From an uncultured Drancourtella sp. (GTDB lineage: Bacteria > Bacillota > Clostridia > Lachnospirales > Lachnospiraceae), in contig CALFLL010000064.1 of NCBI GenBank assembly GCA_937880845.1, positions 1-6,325 of the forward strand: DNA of 6,325 nt. Reading direction: 5' to 3'. A model generated the notes under the pieces. That model did not search any database, was not told where the DNA came from, and saw only the letters and a program-made list of their open reading frames with translations. The translations under genes and the position numbers were made by a program. The first letter of the stretch is position 1. Each line of letters starts with the position of its first letter. Below, one piece after another: positions 1 to 4,937 of the stretch.

Positions 1-35
1 TCCCGGGAGCCCTTTATTTTCAAGGGTTCTCGGGA
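1..35. terminator. Hairpin after guaA, probable terminator
   Basis: Bases 1-14 pair with 22-35 around a 7-base loop, and guaA ends only 8 bases away, so this is the natural place for its transcription stop. Read as + strand RNA, all 14 positions pair, with two G-U wobbles (6/30 and 9/27). Read as guaA (- strand) RNA, those two positions become A-C mismatches, leaving 12 pairs. A U-run for the guaA direction would lie beyond the window edge and cannot be checked. In the + direction only TTT follows. It may therefore be a shared terminator for guaA and a convergent gene to the left. Confidence 0.6.
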
Positions 36-43
36 TTTGCTAA

Positions 44-1591
44 TTATTCAAACTCAATCGTTCCAGGTGGTTTTCCTGTCAGATCATAGAGTACGCGATT
101 TACGTGATTTACTTCATTTACAATTCTGCTTGTTACTTTCTGAAGTACTGGCCACGGTACTTCTGCAGATTCTGCTGTCATGAAATCGATTGTATTTACT
201 GCTCTTAAAGCGATTGCATAGTCATAAGTTCTTTCGTCACCCATAACACCAACGCTTCTCATATTTGTAAGTGCTGCGAAATACTGTCCGACCGTTTTGT
301 TCATTCCGGCTTTGTCCATTTCTTCACGGTAGATAGCATCTGCATCCTGCACGATTTTTACCTTTTCTGCAGTTACTTCTCCGATGATACGGATACCGAG
401 TCCCGGTCCCGGGAACGGCTGTCTGAATACGAGACGTTCCGGTAAACCAAGTTCCAGACCTACTTTACGTACTTCATCTTTAAAGAGGTCACGAAGTGGT
501 TCGATGATTTCTTTGAAATCTACGTAATCCGGAAGACCACCTACGTTGTGGTGAGATTTAATTACTGCTGATTCTCCGCCCAGTCCGCTTTCTACGATGT
601 CCGGATAGATGGTTCCCTGTACAAGGAAATCAACCGCTCCGATTTTCTTCGCTTCTTCCTCAAATACACGGATGAATTCTTCACCAATGATCTTTCTTTT
701 CTGTTCCGGTTCTGTCACGCCTGCAAGTCTGTCATAGAAGCGCTGCTGTGCATTGACACGGATGAAGTTCAAATCATATGCTCCTTCCGGTCCGAATACC
801 GCTTCTACTTCATCGCCTTCGTTCTTACGAAGTAAACCGTGATCTACGAATACACAAGTAAGCTGATTACCGATTGCTTTGGAAAGCATAACTGCTGCGA
901 CAGAAGAATCTACCCCGCCTGAAAGGGCACAGAGTACTTTTCCGTTTCCGACTTTTTTACGGATTTCCTGAATGGAATTTTCTACAAATGCATCCATCTT
1001 CCAGTCTCCGGCACATTCACATACGTTCATCACAAAGTTGCGAAGCATTTCTTTTCCCTGAACAGTATGAAGTACTTCCGGATGGAACTGAATTGCATAT
1101 AATTTTTTATCTGCATTTTCTGCTGCTGCTACCGGGCAGTCTGCTGTGTGAGCCGTGATTTCAAATTCCGGTGCAACTCTTTCGATATAATCAAAGTGAC
1201 TCATCCAGCAAATTGTGGATGGAGATACCCCTTCAAATACTTTTGATTCTGTCTTATCAATTAATACTTCTGTTTTTCCATATTCTTTGACATCTGCTTT
1301 TGTTACGTTGCCGCCAAGTACATGCATCATAAGCTGTGCTCCGTAGCAAAGTCCAAGAACAGGAATTCCTAATTCAAACAGTTCTTTTGTATATGTCGGT
1401 GAATCTGCTTCATAACAGCTGTTCGGACCGCCAGTCAGAATAATTCCTTTTGGATTCATTGCTTTGATCTTTTCAATGTCGATTTTATATGAATAAATCT
1501 CGCAATATACATTACATTCACGAACACGTCTTGCTACCAGCTGGTTATACTGTCCACCGAAGTCAATAACAATTACTAATTCGTTTTTCAC
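44..1591 (-). CDS. guaA: GMP synthase (glutamine-hydrolysing)
   Basis: This enzyme converts XMP to GMP using ATP and glutamine, the last step of cytosolic de novo GMP synthesis. The N-terminal class I glutamine amidotransferase domain (about 4-190) shows the nucleophile Cys82 in GLCYGAQ and the partners His170 and Glu172 in QFHPE. The ATP pyrophosphatase domain follows with the P-loop SGGVDSS at 224-230. The C-terminal dimerisation domain holds RQPFPGPGLG and ends PPGTIEFE, where many homologues end TIEWE. The product has 515 residues, the normal family length, and looks intact. The start is GTG at 1591: AAGGAGGG lies 6 bases upstream and the protein then begins where GuaA proteins normally do. 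A longer in-frame ATG at 1672 would lie upstream of the promoter. The gene appears monocistronic. No purine riboswitch fits in the roughly 30-base leader. Confidence 0.97.
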   Translation of the reverse strand: MKNELVIVIDFGGQYNQLVARRVRECNVYCEIYSYKIDIEKIKAMNPKGIILTGGPNSCYEADSPTYTKELFELGIPVLGLCYGAQLMMHVLGGNVTKADVKEYGKTEVLIDKTESKVFEGVSPSTICWMSHFDYIERVAPEFEITAHTADCPVAAAENADKKLYAIQFHPEVLHTVQGKEMLRNFVMNVCECAGDWKMDAFVENSIQEIRKKVGNGKVLCALSGGVDSSVAAVMLSKAIGNQLTCVFVDHGLLRKNEGDEVEAVFGPEGAYDLNFIRVNAQQRFYDRLAGVTEPEQKRKIIGEEFIRVFEEEAKKIGAVDFLVQGTIYPDIVESGLGGESAVIKSHHNVGGLPDYVDFKEIIEPLRDLFKDEVRKVGLELGLPERLVFRQPFPGPGLGIRIIGEVTAEKVKIVQDADAIYREEMDKAGMNKTVGQYFAALTNMRSVGVMGDERTYDYAIALRAVNTIDFMTAESAEVPWPVLQKVTSRIVNEVNHVNRVLYDLTGKPPGTIEFE

Positions 1592-1597
1592 GGATTT

Positions 1598-1605
1598 CCC
1601 TCCTT
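1598..1605 (-). promoter_or_regulatory. Ribosome binding site deciding the guaA GTG start
   Basis: AAGGAGGG sits 6 bases before the GTG at 1591-1589. It is a full-strength Shine-Dalgarno at ideal spacing and selects GTG over the upstream in-frame ATG at 1672. Confidence 0.9.
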
Positions 1606-1627
1606 CATTTTCCTTTGTGGTGCTTCT

Positions 1628-1656
1628 ATTATATGATACACCCCTTTTATTTACAA
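1628..1656 (-). promoter_or_regulatory. Sigma-A promoter of guaA
   Basis: Read on the - strand: -35 box TTGTAA (1656-1651), 17-base spacer, -10 box TATAAT (1633-1628). The -10 is perfect and the -35 matches 4 of 6 consensus bases. Transcription would begin near 1621, giving a leader of about 30 bases that carries only the ribosome binding site. Confidence 0.8.
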
Positions 1657-1761
1657 GTATCTTTTTCTCCAAAAGCCCAAAAACCCCGTGTTTTCCACAT
1701 TCTCATCATCAAATGACGGTTTTCCTATATGCAATTTGGAAGTTTTTATATGACTTTAATA

Positions 1762-1793
1762 AAAAAAGTGCCATATCACTATGACACCTTTTT
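1762..1793 (-). terminator. Intrinsic terminator of spoIIID
   Basis: On the - strand, 1793-1780 pair with 1775-1762 across a 4-base loop (GTGA). The stem has an A-tract on the 5' arm and a U-tract (complement of 1767-1761) on the 3' arm. The two imperfect positions are G-U wobbles only when read leftward (A-C mismatches rightward), which fixes its direction. It begins 3 bases after the spoIIID stop. Confidence 0.9.
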
Positions 1794-1796
1794 CTT

Positions 1797-2054
1797 TTAA
1801 TACATATGTTTTCCTTTATACTTTTCACGTGTAGCAAGACCTCCGCGAATATGCCTTTCTGATTTATTGACATCTAGCACTTTCCTTGCCTCATATGCCA
1901 ACTGTGGATTGATCTGGCTTAATCGTTCGGTTACATCTTTATGTATCGTACTCTTACTAACCCCAAATGCTTTTGCCGTCTGCCTCACTGTTGCATTATG
2001 GTCAATAATATAATGTGCGATTTCTACCGCCCTCTCTTCGATATATTCCTTCAT
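1797..2054 (-). CDS. spoIIID: Sporulation transcriptional regulator SpoIIID
   Basis: SpoIIID is a small DNA-binding protein that acts in the mother cell during sporulation, switching many sigma-E-dependent genes on or off and helping bring on sigma-K. The 85 residues match the family throughout. A helix-turn-helix lies at about 22-45 (VRQTAKAFGVSKSTIHKD), followed by INPQLA. A basic C-terminal segment with RHIRGG and KYK (about 64-83) contacts DNA in the B. subtilis protein. The length is slightly below the roughly 93 residues of B. subtilis because the acidic tail is missing. The ATG at 2054 is preceded by AGAGG at 6-base spacing. The gene has its own terminator and a likely sigma-E promoter, so it looks monocistronic. 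Its presence implies an endospore-forming host. Confidence 0.96.
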   Translation of the reverse strand: MKEYIEERAVEIAHYIIDHNATVRQTAKAFGVSKSTIHKDVTERLSQINPQLAYEARKVLDVNKSERHIRGGLATREKYKGKHMY

Positions 2055-2082
2055 AGAATTCCTCTATACTCACTATTTTTAC

Positions 2083-2111
2083 AATGTATGTAAAGAGAAA
2101 TACAATTATGC
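2083..2111 (-). promoter_or_regulatory. Probable sigma-E promoter of spoIIID
   Basis: Read leftward, GCATAATT (2111-2104) is followed after 13 bases by CATACATT (2090-2083). The -10 matches the sigma-E pattern CATACAnT at every fixed position. The -35 contains the CATA core of the sigma-E -35 box. Known biology agrees: B. subtilis spoIIID is transcribed by sigma-E. The expected leader is about 20 bases. Confidence 0.7.
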
Positions 2112-2130
2112 TCTAAAAAGCCGGAAACAT

Positions 2131-2167
2131 AAAACCACCGAAGAAACTCCCACGGTTTCTCCGGTGA
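2131..2167 (-). terminator. Intrinsic terminator of the YfcC-family transporter gene
   Basis: On the - strand, 2166-2155 pair with 2147-2136 around a 7-base loop, a 12-pair stem. The one imperfect position (2161/2141) is a G-U wobble only in the leftward RNA, which fixes the direction. The stem is followed by GUUUUAUGUUU. It lies about 30 bases after the transporter stop and just before the spoIIID promoter, so it separates the two genes. Confidence 0.85.
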
Positions 2168-2195
2168 TCATTTTTCGTAAATATAAAATGCTTCT

Positions 2196-3704
2196 TTAAA
2201 TAAGTACCTGTGCCACCAGCATCACTGCACTGAACGCTGCAATAATACCCATAAGCGGCATGATAAATTTCAACCATTTATCATAAGATACATCTACCAT
2301 GGCCAGTGTTGCCAGGATAAGTCCTGTCGGTGTGATAAAGGAAATCAATCCAAGTCCGTATGCGTATGCGGAAACAATCACATCTCTTGATAAACCGACT
2401 GCATCTGCAAGCGGTGCCATGATCGGCACAGCCAGTACCGCAAGTCCTGAAGAGGATGAGATAAAGAATCCAAGTACAATGAAAATCAACATCATTAAAA
2501 TAATGAAGATGACCGGATTCATTCCCTTGATGCTGTTGGAGAAAAATTCCAGAATTGTATCTGAAATCATTCCCGTTTCCAGAATAACATTAATTCCTCG
2601 TGCAACACCTACAACAAGGGCAACACTCATCAGGTCGGATGCACCATTAATGAACTGTTCCATAAAGTTCTTTTCTCCGATACCTGAAGCAAATGCCAGA
2701 AGAACTGCACATGCCAGGAACAAAGCTGTCATGTTGTCAAACCACCAGTGAGGCACTACCAGTCCCCAGATCAGTACGGCAAAAGTAAGTCCGAAGATAA
2801 TAAGGGATAGTTTCATACGTGGTGTAAATTTCGGCGTTTCTCCCTGATGTCCAAATTTTTCCGTCAAATGGTTTCTGTCAGCATAACAGATGGATTTTTC
2901 CGGATGTTCTTTTACTTTTTTTGCATATCGTAAAATATAAATCAGTGTGATCAGTATACCGATAATAAGAGCGACGGTTCGGAATCCCATCCCTTCGGAT
3001 ATACTGATTCCGGCTGCGTTTGATGCATTTCCGACAGAGAACGGATTGATGGTAGGGAACATGGTTCCGATGGAAGAACCCATGTAAATTGCCGCGATAC
3101 ATACAAGTACATCATACCCGGCGGCCAGAAATACCGGCACAAGAATGGGATACAAGGCAATGGTTTCTTCTGCCAGACCAAATGTTGTTCCTCCTGCCGC
3201 AATGATGACGGTAATCAAAATGATCAATATATACTCTTTTCCTTTTGTAACTTTAGACAAAGCCGCAATACCGGCATTGAATGCCCCCATGTAATTGAGA
3301 ACTCCGATACAGCCACCCAGTATAAAGATAAACAGAATAATATCAATAGACTGATAGACTCCGTTGATCGGTGCCAGAAGAATATCCACAATTCCCTGCG
3401 GCTGCTGTTCAACACGTTCATAGGTTCCCGGAATGGCAACCGGCTTACTCAGGCTTCCGTCAAGGAATTTATCCAGATTTCCGGTAACCCCAAGTTCATC
3501 CAGGGTTTCCTGTGTTGGTTCCATTTCCACTACTTTTCCGGATGGATCGGTCACCTCAAATTTATCGCTTGATGAATTGTAAGAGAGTTTTGAATATAAA
3601 CCTGCCGGTACAACTGCGGTCAAAATGGCCGCAAAAATCAGGACGATAAATAGTACGGTGAGAGCAGTAGGGAAACTTAGTTTCTTTCTTTTACTCTTGC
3701 TCAT
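2196..3704 (-). CDS. YfcC-family transporter (DcuC/C4-dicarboxylate carrier-like fold)
   Basis: A 502-residue polytopic inner-membrane protein of the family annotated as YfcC / C4-dicarboxylate anaerobic carrier. It has a basic N-terminus (SKSKRKK) and a first membrane helix at about 11-34. A polar loop follows at about 35-100, then further hydrophobic helices to the C-terminus. Family-like signatures are GTTFGLAEETIALYP (172-186), GSSIGTMFPTINPFSVGN (209-226), SSSSGLAVLAVPIMAPLAD (416-434) and FITPTGL (456-462). The two serine/glycine-rich stretches fall in the two halves, consistent with an internally repeated transporter fold. A charged cytoplasmic loop (about 260-296) separates the halves. 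Substrate cannot be read from sequence: relatives include proposed C4-dicarboxylate carriers and ArcD-type arginine/ornithine exchangers. The ATG start has GGGAG about 10 bases upstream and an in-frame stop just before it. No metabolic neighbour hints at substrate. Confidence 0.88.
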   Translation of the reverse strand: MSKSKRKKLSFPTALTVLFIVLIFAAILTAVVPAGLYSKLSYNSSSDKFEVTDPSGKVVEMEPTQETLDELGVTGNLDKFLDGSLSKPVAIPGTYERVEQQPQGIVDILLAPINGVYQSIDIILFIFILGGCIGVLNYMGAFNAGIAALSKVTKGKEYILIILITVIIAAGGTTFGLAEETIALYPILVPVFLAAGYDVLVCIAAIYMGSSIGTMFPTINPFSVGNASNAAGISISEGMGFRTVALIIGILITLIYILRYAKKVKEHPEKSICYADRNHLTEKFGHQGETPKFTPRMKLSLIIFGLTFAVLIWGLVVPHWWFDNMTALFLACAVLLAFASGIGEKNFMEQFINGASDLMSVALVVGVARGINVILETGMISDTILEFFSNSIKGMNPVIFIILMMLIFIVLGFFISSSSGLAVLAVPIMAPLADAVGLSRDVIVSAYAYGLGLISFITPTGLILATLAMVDVSYDKWLKFIMPLMGIIAAFSAVMLVAQVLI

Positions 3705-3769
3705 TTTCTTTCATCTCCCATATTGATTATTTTTTTGCAAGGAAATCTTGCCATTTTTTCAGTATACAA
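3701..3769 (-). CDS. Possible 22-residue leader peptide upstream of the YfcC-family transporter gene
   Basis: A very strong AAGGAGG (3780-3774) is too far from the transporter ATG (about 70 bases) to serve it. Four bases after it a TTG opens a frame of 22 codons beginning MYTEKMARFP and ending NMGDERK. Its TGA overlaps the transporter ATG as ATGA, the arrangement typical of translational coupling. The peptide is basic, with Arg and Lys codons and one Cys, and resembles no known protein. No hydrophobic helix is visible. The weak points are the TTG codon and short spacing. It could be a regulatory uORF or chance next to a decoy Shine-Dalgarno. Confidence 0.35.
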   Translation of the reverse strand: MYTEKMARFPCKKIINMGDERK

Positions 3770-3773
3770 ACTT

Positions 3774-3780
3774 CCTCCTT
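3774..3780 (-). promoter_or_regulatory. Strong Shine-Dalgarno far upstream of the YfcC-family gene
   Basis: AAGGAGG is a full consensus ribosome binding site inside otherwise A-rich leader sequence. The transporter ATG is 69 bases downstream, so this site must serve the TTG-initiated leader ORF or be non-functional. The transporter itself has only the weaker GGGAG. Confidence 0.5.
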
Positions 3781-3805
3781 TCTTTTCGCATACAAATCTA
3801 CTTAT

Positions 3806-3834
3806 ATTTTATCTTTTTAAATCAATTCATTCAA
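3806..3834 (-). promoter_or_regulatory. Candidate sigma-A promoter of the YfcC-family transporter
   Basis: Read leftward: TTGAAT (3834-3829), 17-base spacer, TAAAAT (3811-3806). The -35 matches 4 of 6 and the -10 matches 5 of 6 consensus bases. The stretch is so A/T-rich that chance matches are likely. If real, transcription starts near 3799 and the leader is about 95 bases, including the possible leader ORF. Confidence 0.4.
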
Positions 3835-3961
3835 ATTCTCTCTTTTTTCTTTACAAGAAAAATTTTTTCATATTTTTTCTTATCGGTTATTTTTTTCTTT
3901 ATTTTTGCTCCATCTCAATGATATCAATCTACTTTTTCTTTATTTTCAAAGAAAAAAAGAT
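3835..3961. other. A/T-rich spacer between phosphoesterase and transporter genes
   Basis: This part of the 257-base gap is dominated by T-runs on the + strand (A-runs on the strand that both flanking genes use). I see no gene, GC-containing terminator or known riboswitch. A hairpin made only of A-T pairs (3933-3941 with 3948-3956) lies about 6 bases past the phosphoesterase stop and is the only candidate stop signal. Open frames across this stretch are low-complexity Phe/Ile/Ser/Lys translations of the T-runs. Confidence 0.5.
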
Positions 3962-4594
3962 TTATAAGAAATGCATACTTTCCAAACATCTTTTTTTCTC
4001 TATCTTAATCCACTCATCCAAAGATAACGGCATATAATCGGAAAACATGCAAAAACAGTTGATCATATTACATGGAACAGCTTTTTCTTCCCCACTTCGA
4101 AAATCCGTCCTTACTGTATTTCTTGTCTGTTCTTTAAACGACGTAATCAGTGTTTCATCAAATGTATTATGAACATGTCCATAAAGCATATAAGTGGTAA
4201 CCTCCCCCTTTTCGTTTCTTCTGTACTGTCCGTTATAGCAAAAGACAGGATAATGGCTCAACACAACTTTTCGCTTTTGATCTTTCATTTCCGCATATGG
4301 TTTGATCCATACAAACCGGCTTCTGTCAAATTCGGAATCACTCAGATAATGATCATGATTTCCCTCGATCAGGTATAATCTTCCGTGAAGCCTTTGTAGA
4401 ATCCGATTTGTTTTTTCTCCTTTTTCCATGGAAAAATCTCCGAGAATGACTACTTCATCATTTGGCCGTACTTTTTTGTTCCACTGTGAGATCATATATT
4501 CGTTCATTTCTTCTTCATTCTGAAATCCCCTTTTGTCCATTTTTTCATTTAATGTATTATGATAAAAGTGACAATCTGCAATATAATATCTCAT
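3962..4594 (-). CDS. Calcineurin-like metallophosphoesterase
   Basis: A soluble 210-residue protein with the complete set of two-metal phosphoesterase motifs: DCH (Asp7, His9), GDFS (Gly52-Asp53), GNHDH (Asn79, His80), SHYPV (His114) and GHVHN (His140, His142). All metal ligands and the catalytic His80 are in place, so it should be active. The order and small size fit the compact phosphoesterases often found in Firmicutes and their phages. Substrate is unknown: it could be a phosphodiester, nucleotide or phosphoprotein. No signal peptide or membrane helix is visible. The C-terminal part (about 150-210) is charged and poorly conserved. The ATG has AAGGAGG 4 bases upstream. The gene is divergent from the CorC-like gene and about 260 bases upstream of the transporter, so no operon partner informs its role. 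Confidence 0.88.
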   Translation of the reverse strand: MRYYIADCHFYHNTLNEKMDKRGFQNEEEMNEYMISQWNKKVRPNDEVVILGDFSMEKGEKTNRILQRLHGRLYLIEGNHDHYLSDSEFDRSRFVWIKPYAEMKDQKRKVVLSHYPVFCYNGQYRRNEKGEVTTYMLYGHVHNTFDETLITSFKEQTRNTVRTDFRSGEEKAVPCNMINCFCMFSDYMPLSLDEWIKIEKKRCLESMHFL

Positions 4595-4627
4595 GATTCC
4601 TCCTTGTACTTACCTTTCTTTTGCTTC

Positions 4628-4656
4628 ATATTACAGTAAAATAAATCTTTTGAAAA
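4628..4656 (-). promoter_or_regulatory. Weak candidate promoter of the metallophosphoesterase gene
   Basis: Read leftward: TTTTCA (4656-4651), 17-base spacer, TAATAT (4633-4628), each matching 4 of 6 consensus bases. It would place transcription start near 4621, about 27 bases before the gene. It is the best pair I find in this stretch but not strong. Confidence 0.3.
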
Positions 4657-4670
4657 GAAATTTTTTCCTC

Positions 4671-4700
4671 TTGACAGTTTCGATTCATGTCCTGTATAAT
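4671..4700 (+). promoter_or_regulatory. Near-perfect sigma-A promoter facing the CorC-like gene
   Basis: TTGACA (4671-4676), 18-base spacer, TATAAT (4695-4700): both boxes are perfect. Transcription should start near 4707, about 230 bases before the CorC-like start. This is the strongest promoter in the window and drives the structured leader or small RNA described below. Confidence 0.88.
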
Positions 4701-4706
4701 TGTTTC

Positions 4707-4868
4707 ATATTGATTACAGAAAGGATTTATTACATTTTATGGACGACTCTGATAGTGATGAGCATCATAATGTTGTAAAAGTAAATAGGTATACGGATAT
4801 CGAAAGGTATAGTCTGGATTTTTTTGTAAAGTCGGACTATGCCTTTTTGTGCATTTTAATCCGTATGC
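4707..4868 (+). ncRNA. Structured leader or small RNA upstream of the CorC-like gene
   Basis: This transcribed, apparently non-coding stretch lies between a consensus promoter and the CorC-like gene. It contains two related arms (GGTATACGGAT at 4788-4798 and GGTATAGTCTGGAT at 4806-4819). It also has two complementary arms (GACTATGCC at 4835-4843 and ATCCGTATGC at 4859-4868). The second and third arms form a terminator. The first and fourth form an outer 10-pair stem (4789-4798 with 4859-4868, one G-U). Because the first two arms are near-duplicates, they could swap partners. I do not recognise an M-box, ydaO, yybP-ykoY or NiCo riboswitch. It may be an attenuator for the CorC-like gene or an independent RNA of about 140 bases. 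Confidence 0.45.
4802..4848 (+). terminator. Intrinsic terminator inside the leader of the CorC-like gene
   Basis: Bases 4802-4814 pair with 4835-4847 (13 pairs, two G-U wobbles that exist only in the + RNA) around a 20-base U-rich loop. An A-tract leads in and TTTTT closes the 3' arm. It lies between the consensus promoter and the gene, so it either ends a short RNA of about 140 bases or attenuates the gene. Confidence 0.75.
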
Positions 4869-4923
4869 GAAGGTAAATTTTCACCATTTTGTTTTTAATT
4901 TTTACACCATTATATGATTAAGT

Positions 4924-4930
4924 AAAGGAG
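4924..4930 (+). promoter_or_regulatory. Ribosome binding site deciding the CorC-like TTG start
   Basis: AAAGGAG ends one base before the in-frame ATG at 4932, too close to serve it, but 7 bases before the in-frame TTG at 4938, the optimum. This favours TTG as the true start and shortens the protein by two residues. Confidence 0.65.
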
Positions 4931-4937
4931 AATGAAA

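Noticed and set aside
1592..1672. N-terminal extension of GuaA to the ATG at 1672
   Set aside because: It lies across and upstream of the promoter, lacks similarity to GuaA N-termini, and a consensus ribosome site precedes the GTG at 1591.
1592..1760. Purine riboswitch upstream of guaA
   Set aside because: The predicted leader is only about 30 bases and no purine-aptamer core is visible in the upstream sequence.
2299..2751. 150-codon + strand ORF
   Set aside because: It is antisense to the well-supported transporter gene and has no recognisable domain.
3933..3956. Hairpin after the phosphoesterase gene as its terminator
   Set aside because: The stem is almost only A-T pairs and follows from abundant A and T runs, so it is not distinguishable from chance.
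3723..4037. 104-codon + strand ORF rich in Phe and Ile
   Set aside because: It is a translation of T-runs in the spacer and overlaps the phosphoesterase 3' end antisense, with no ribosome site.
4593..4778. 61-codon + strand ORF spanning the divergent promoters
   Set aside because: It runs through the consensus promoter, has no ribosome site and has low-complexity hydrophobic composition.
4739..4876. 45-codon + strand ORF beginning MDDSDSDEHH in the CorC-like leader
   Set aside because: AAGGA is 13 bases from the ATG, too far, and the second half of the ORF is a translation of the terminator stem-loop and its U-run.
4905..4917. Second promoter (TATGAT) next to the CorC-like gene
   Set aside because: Initiation would fall on the ribosome binding site, leaving no usable leader, and the -35 match is poor.
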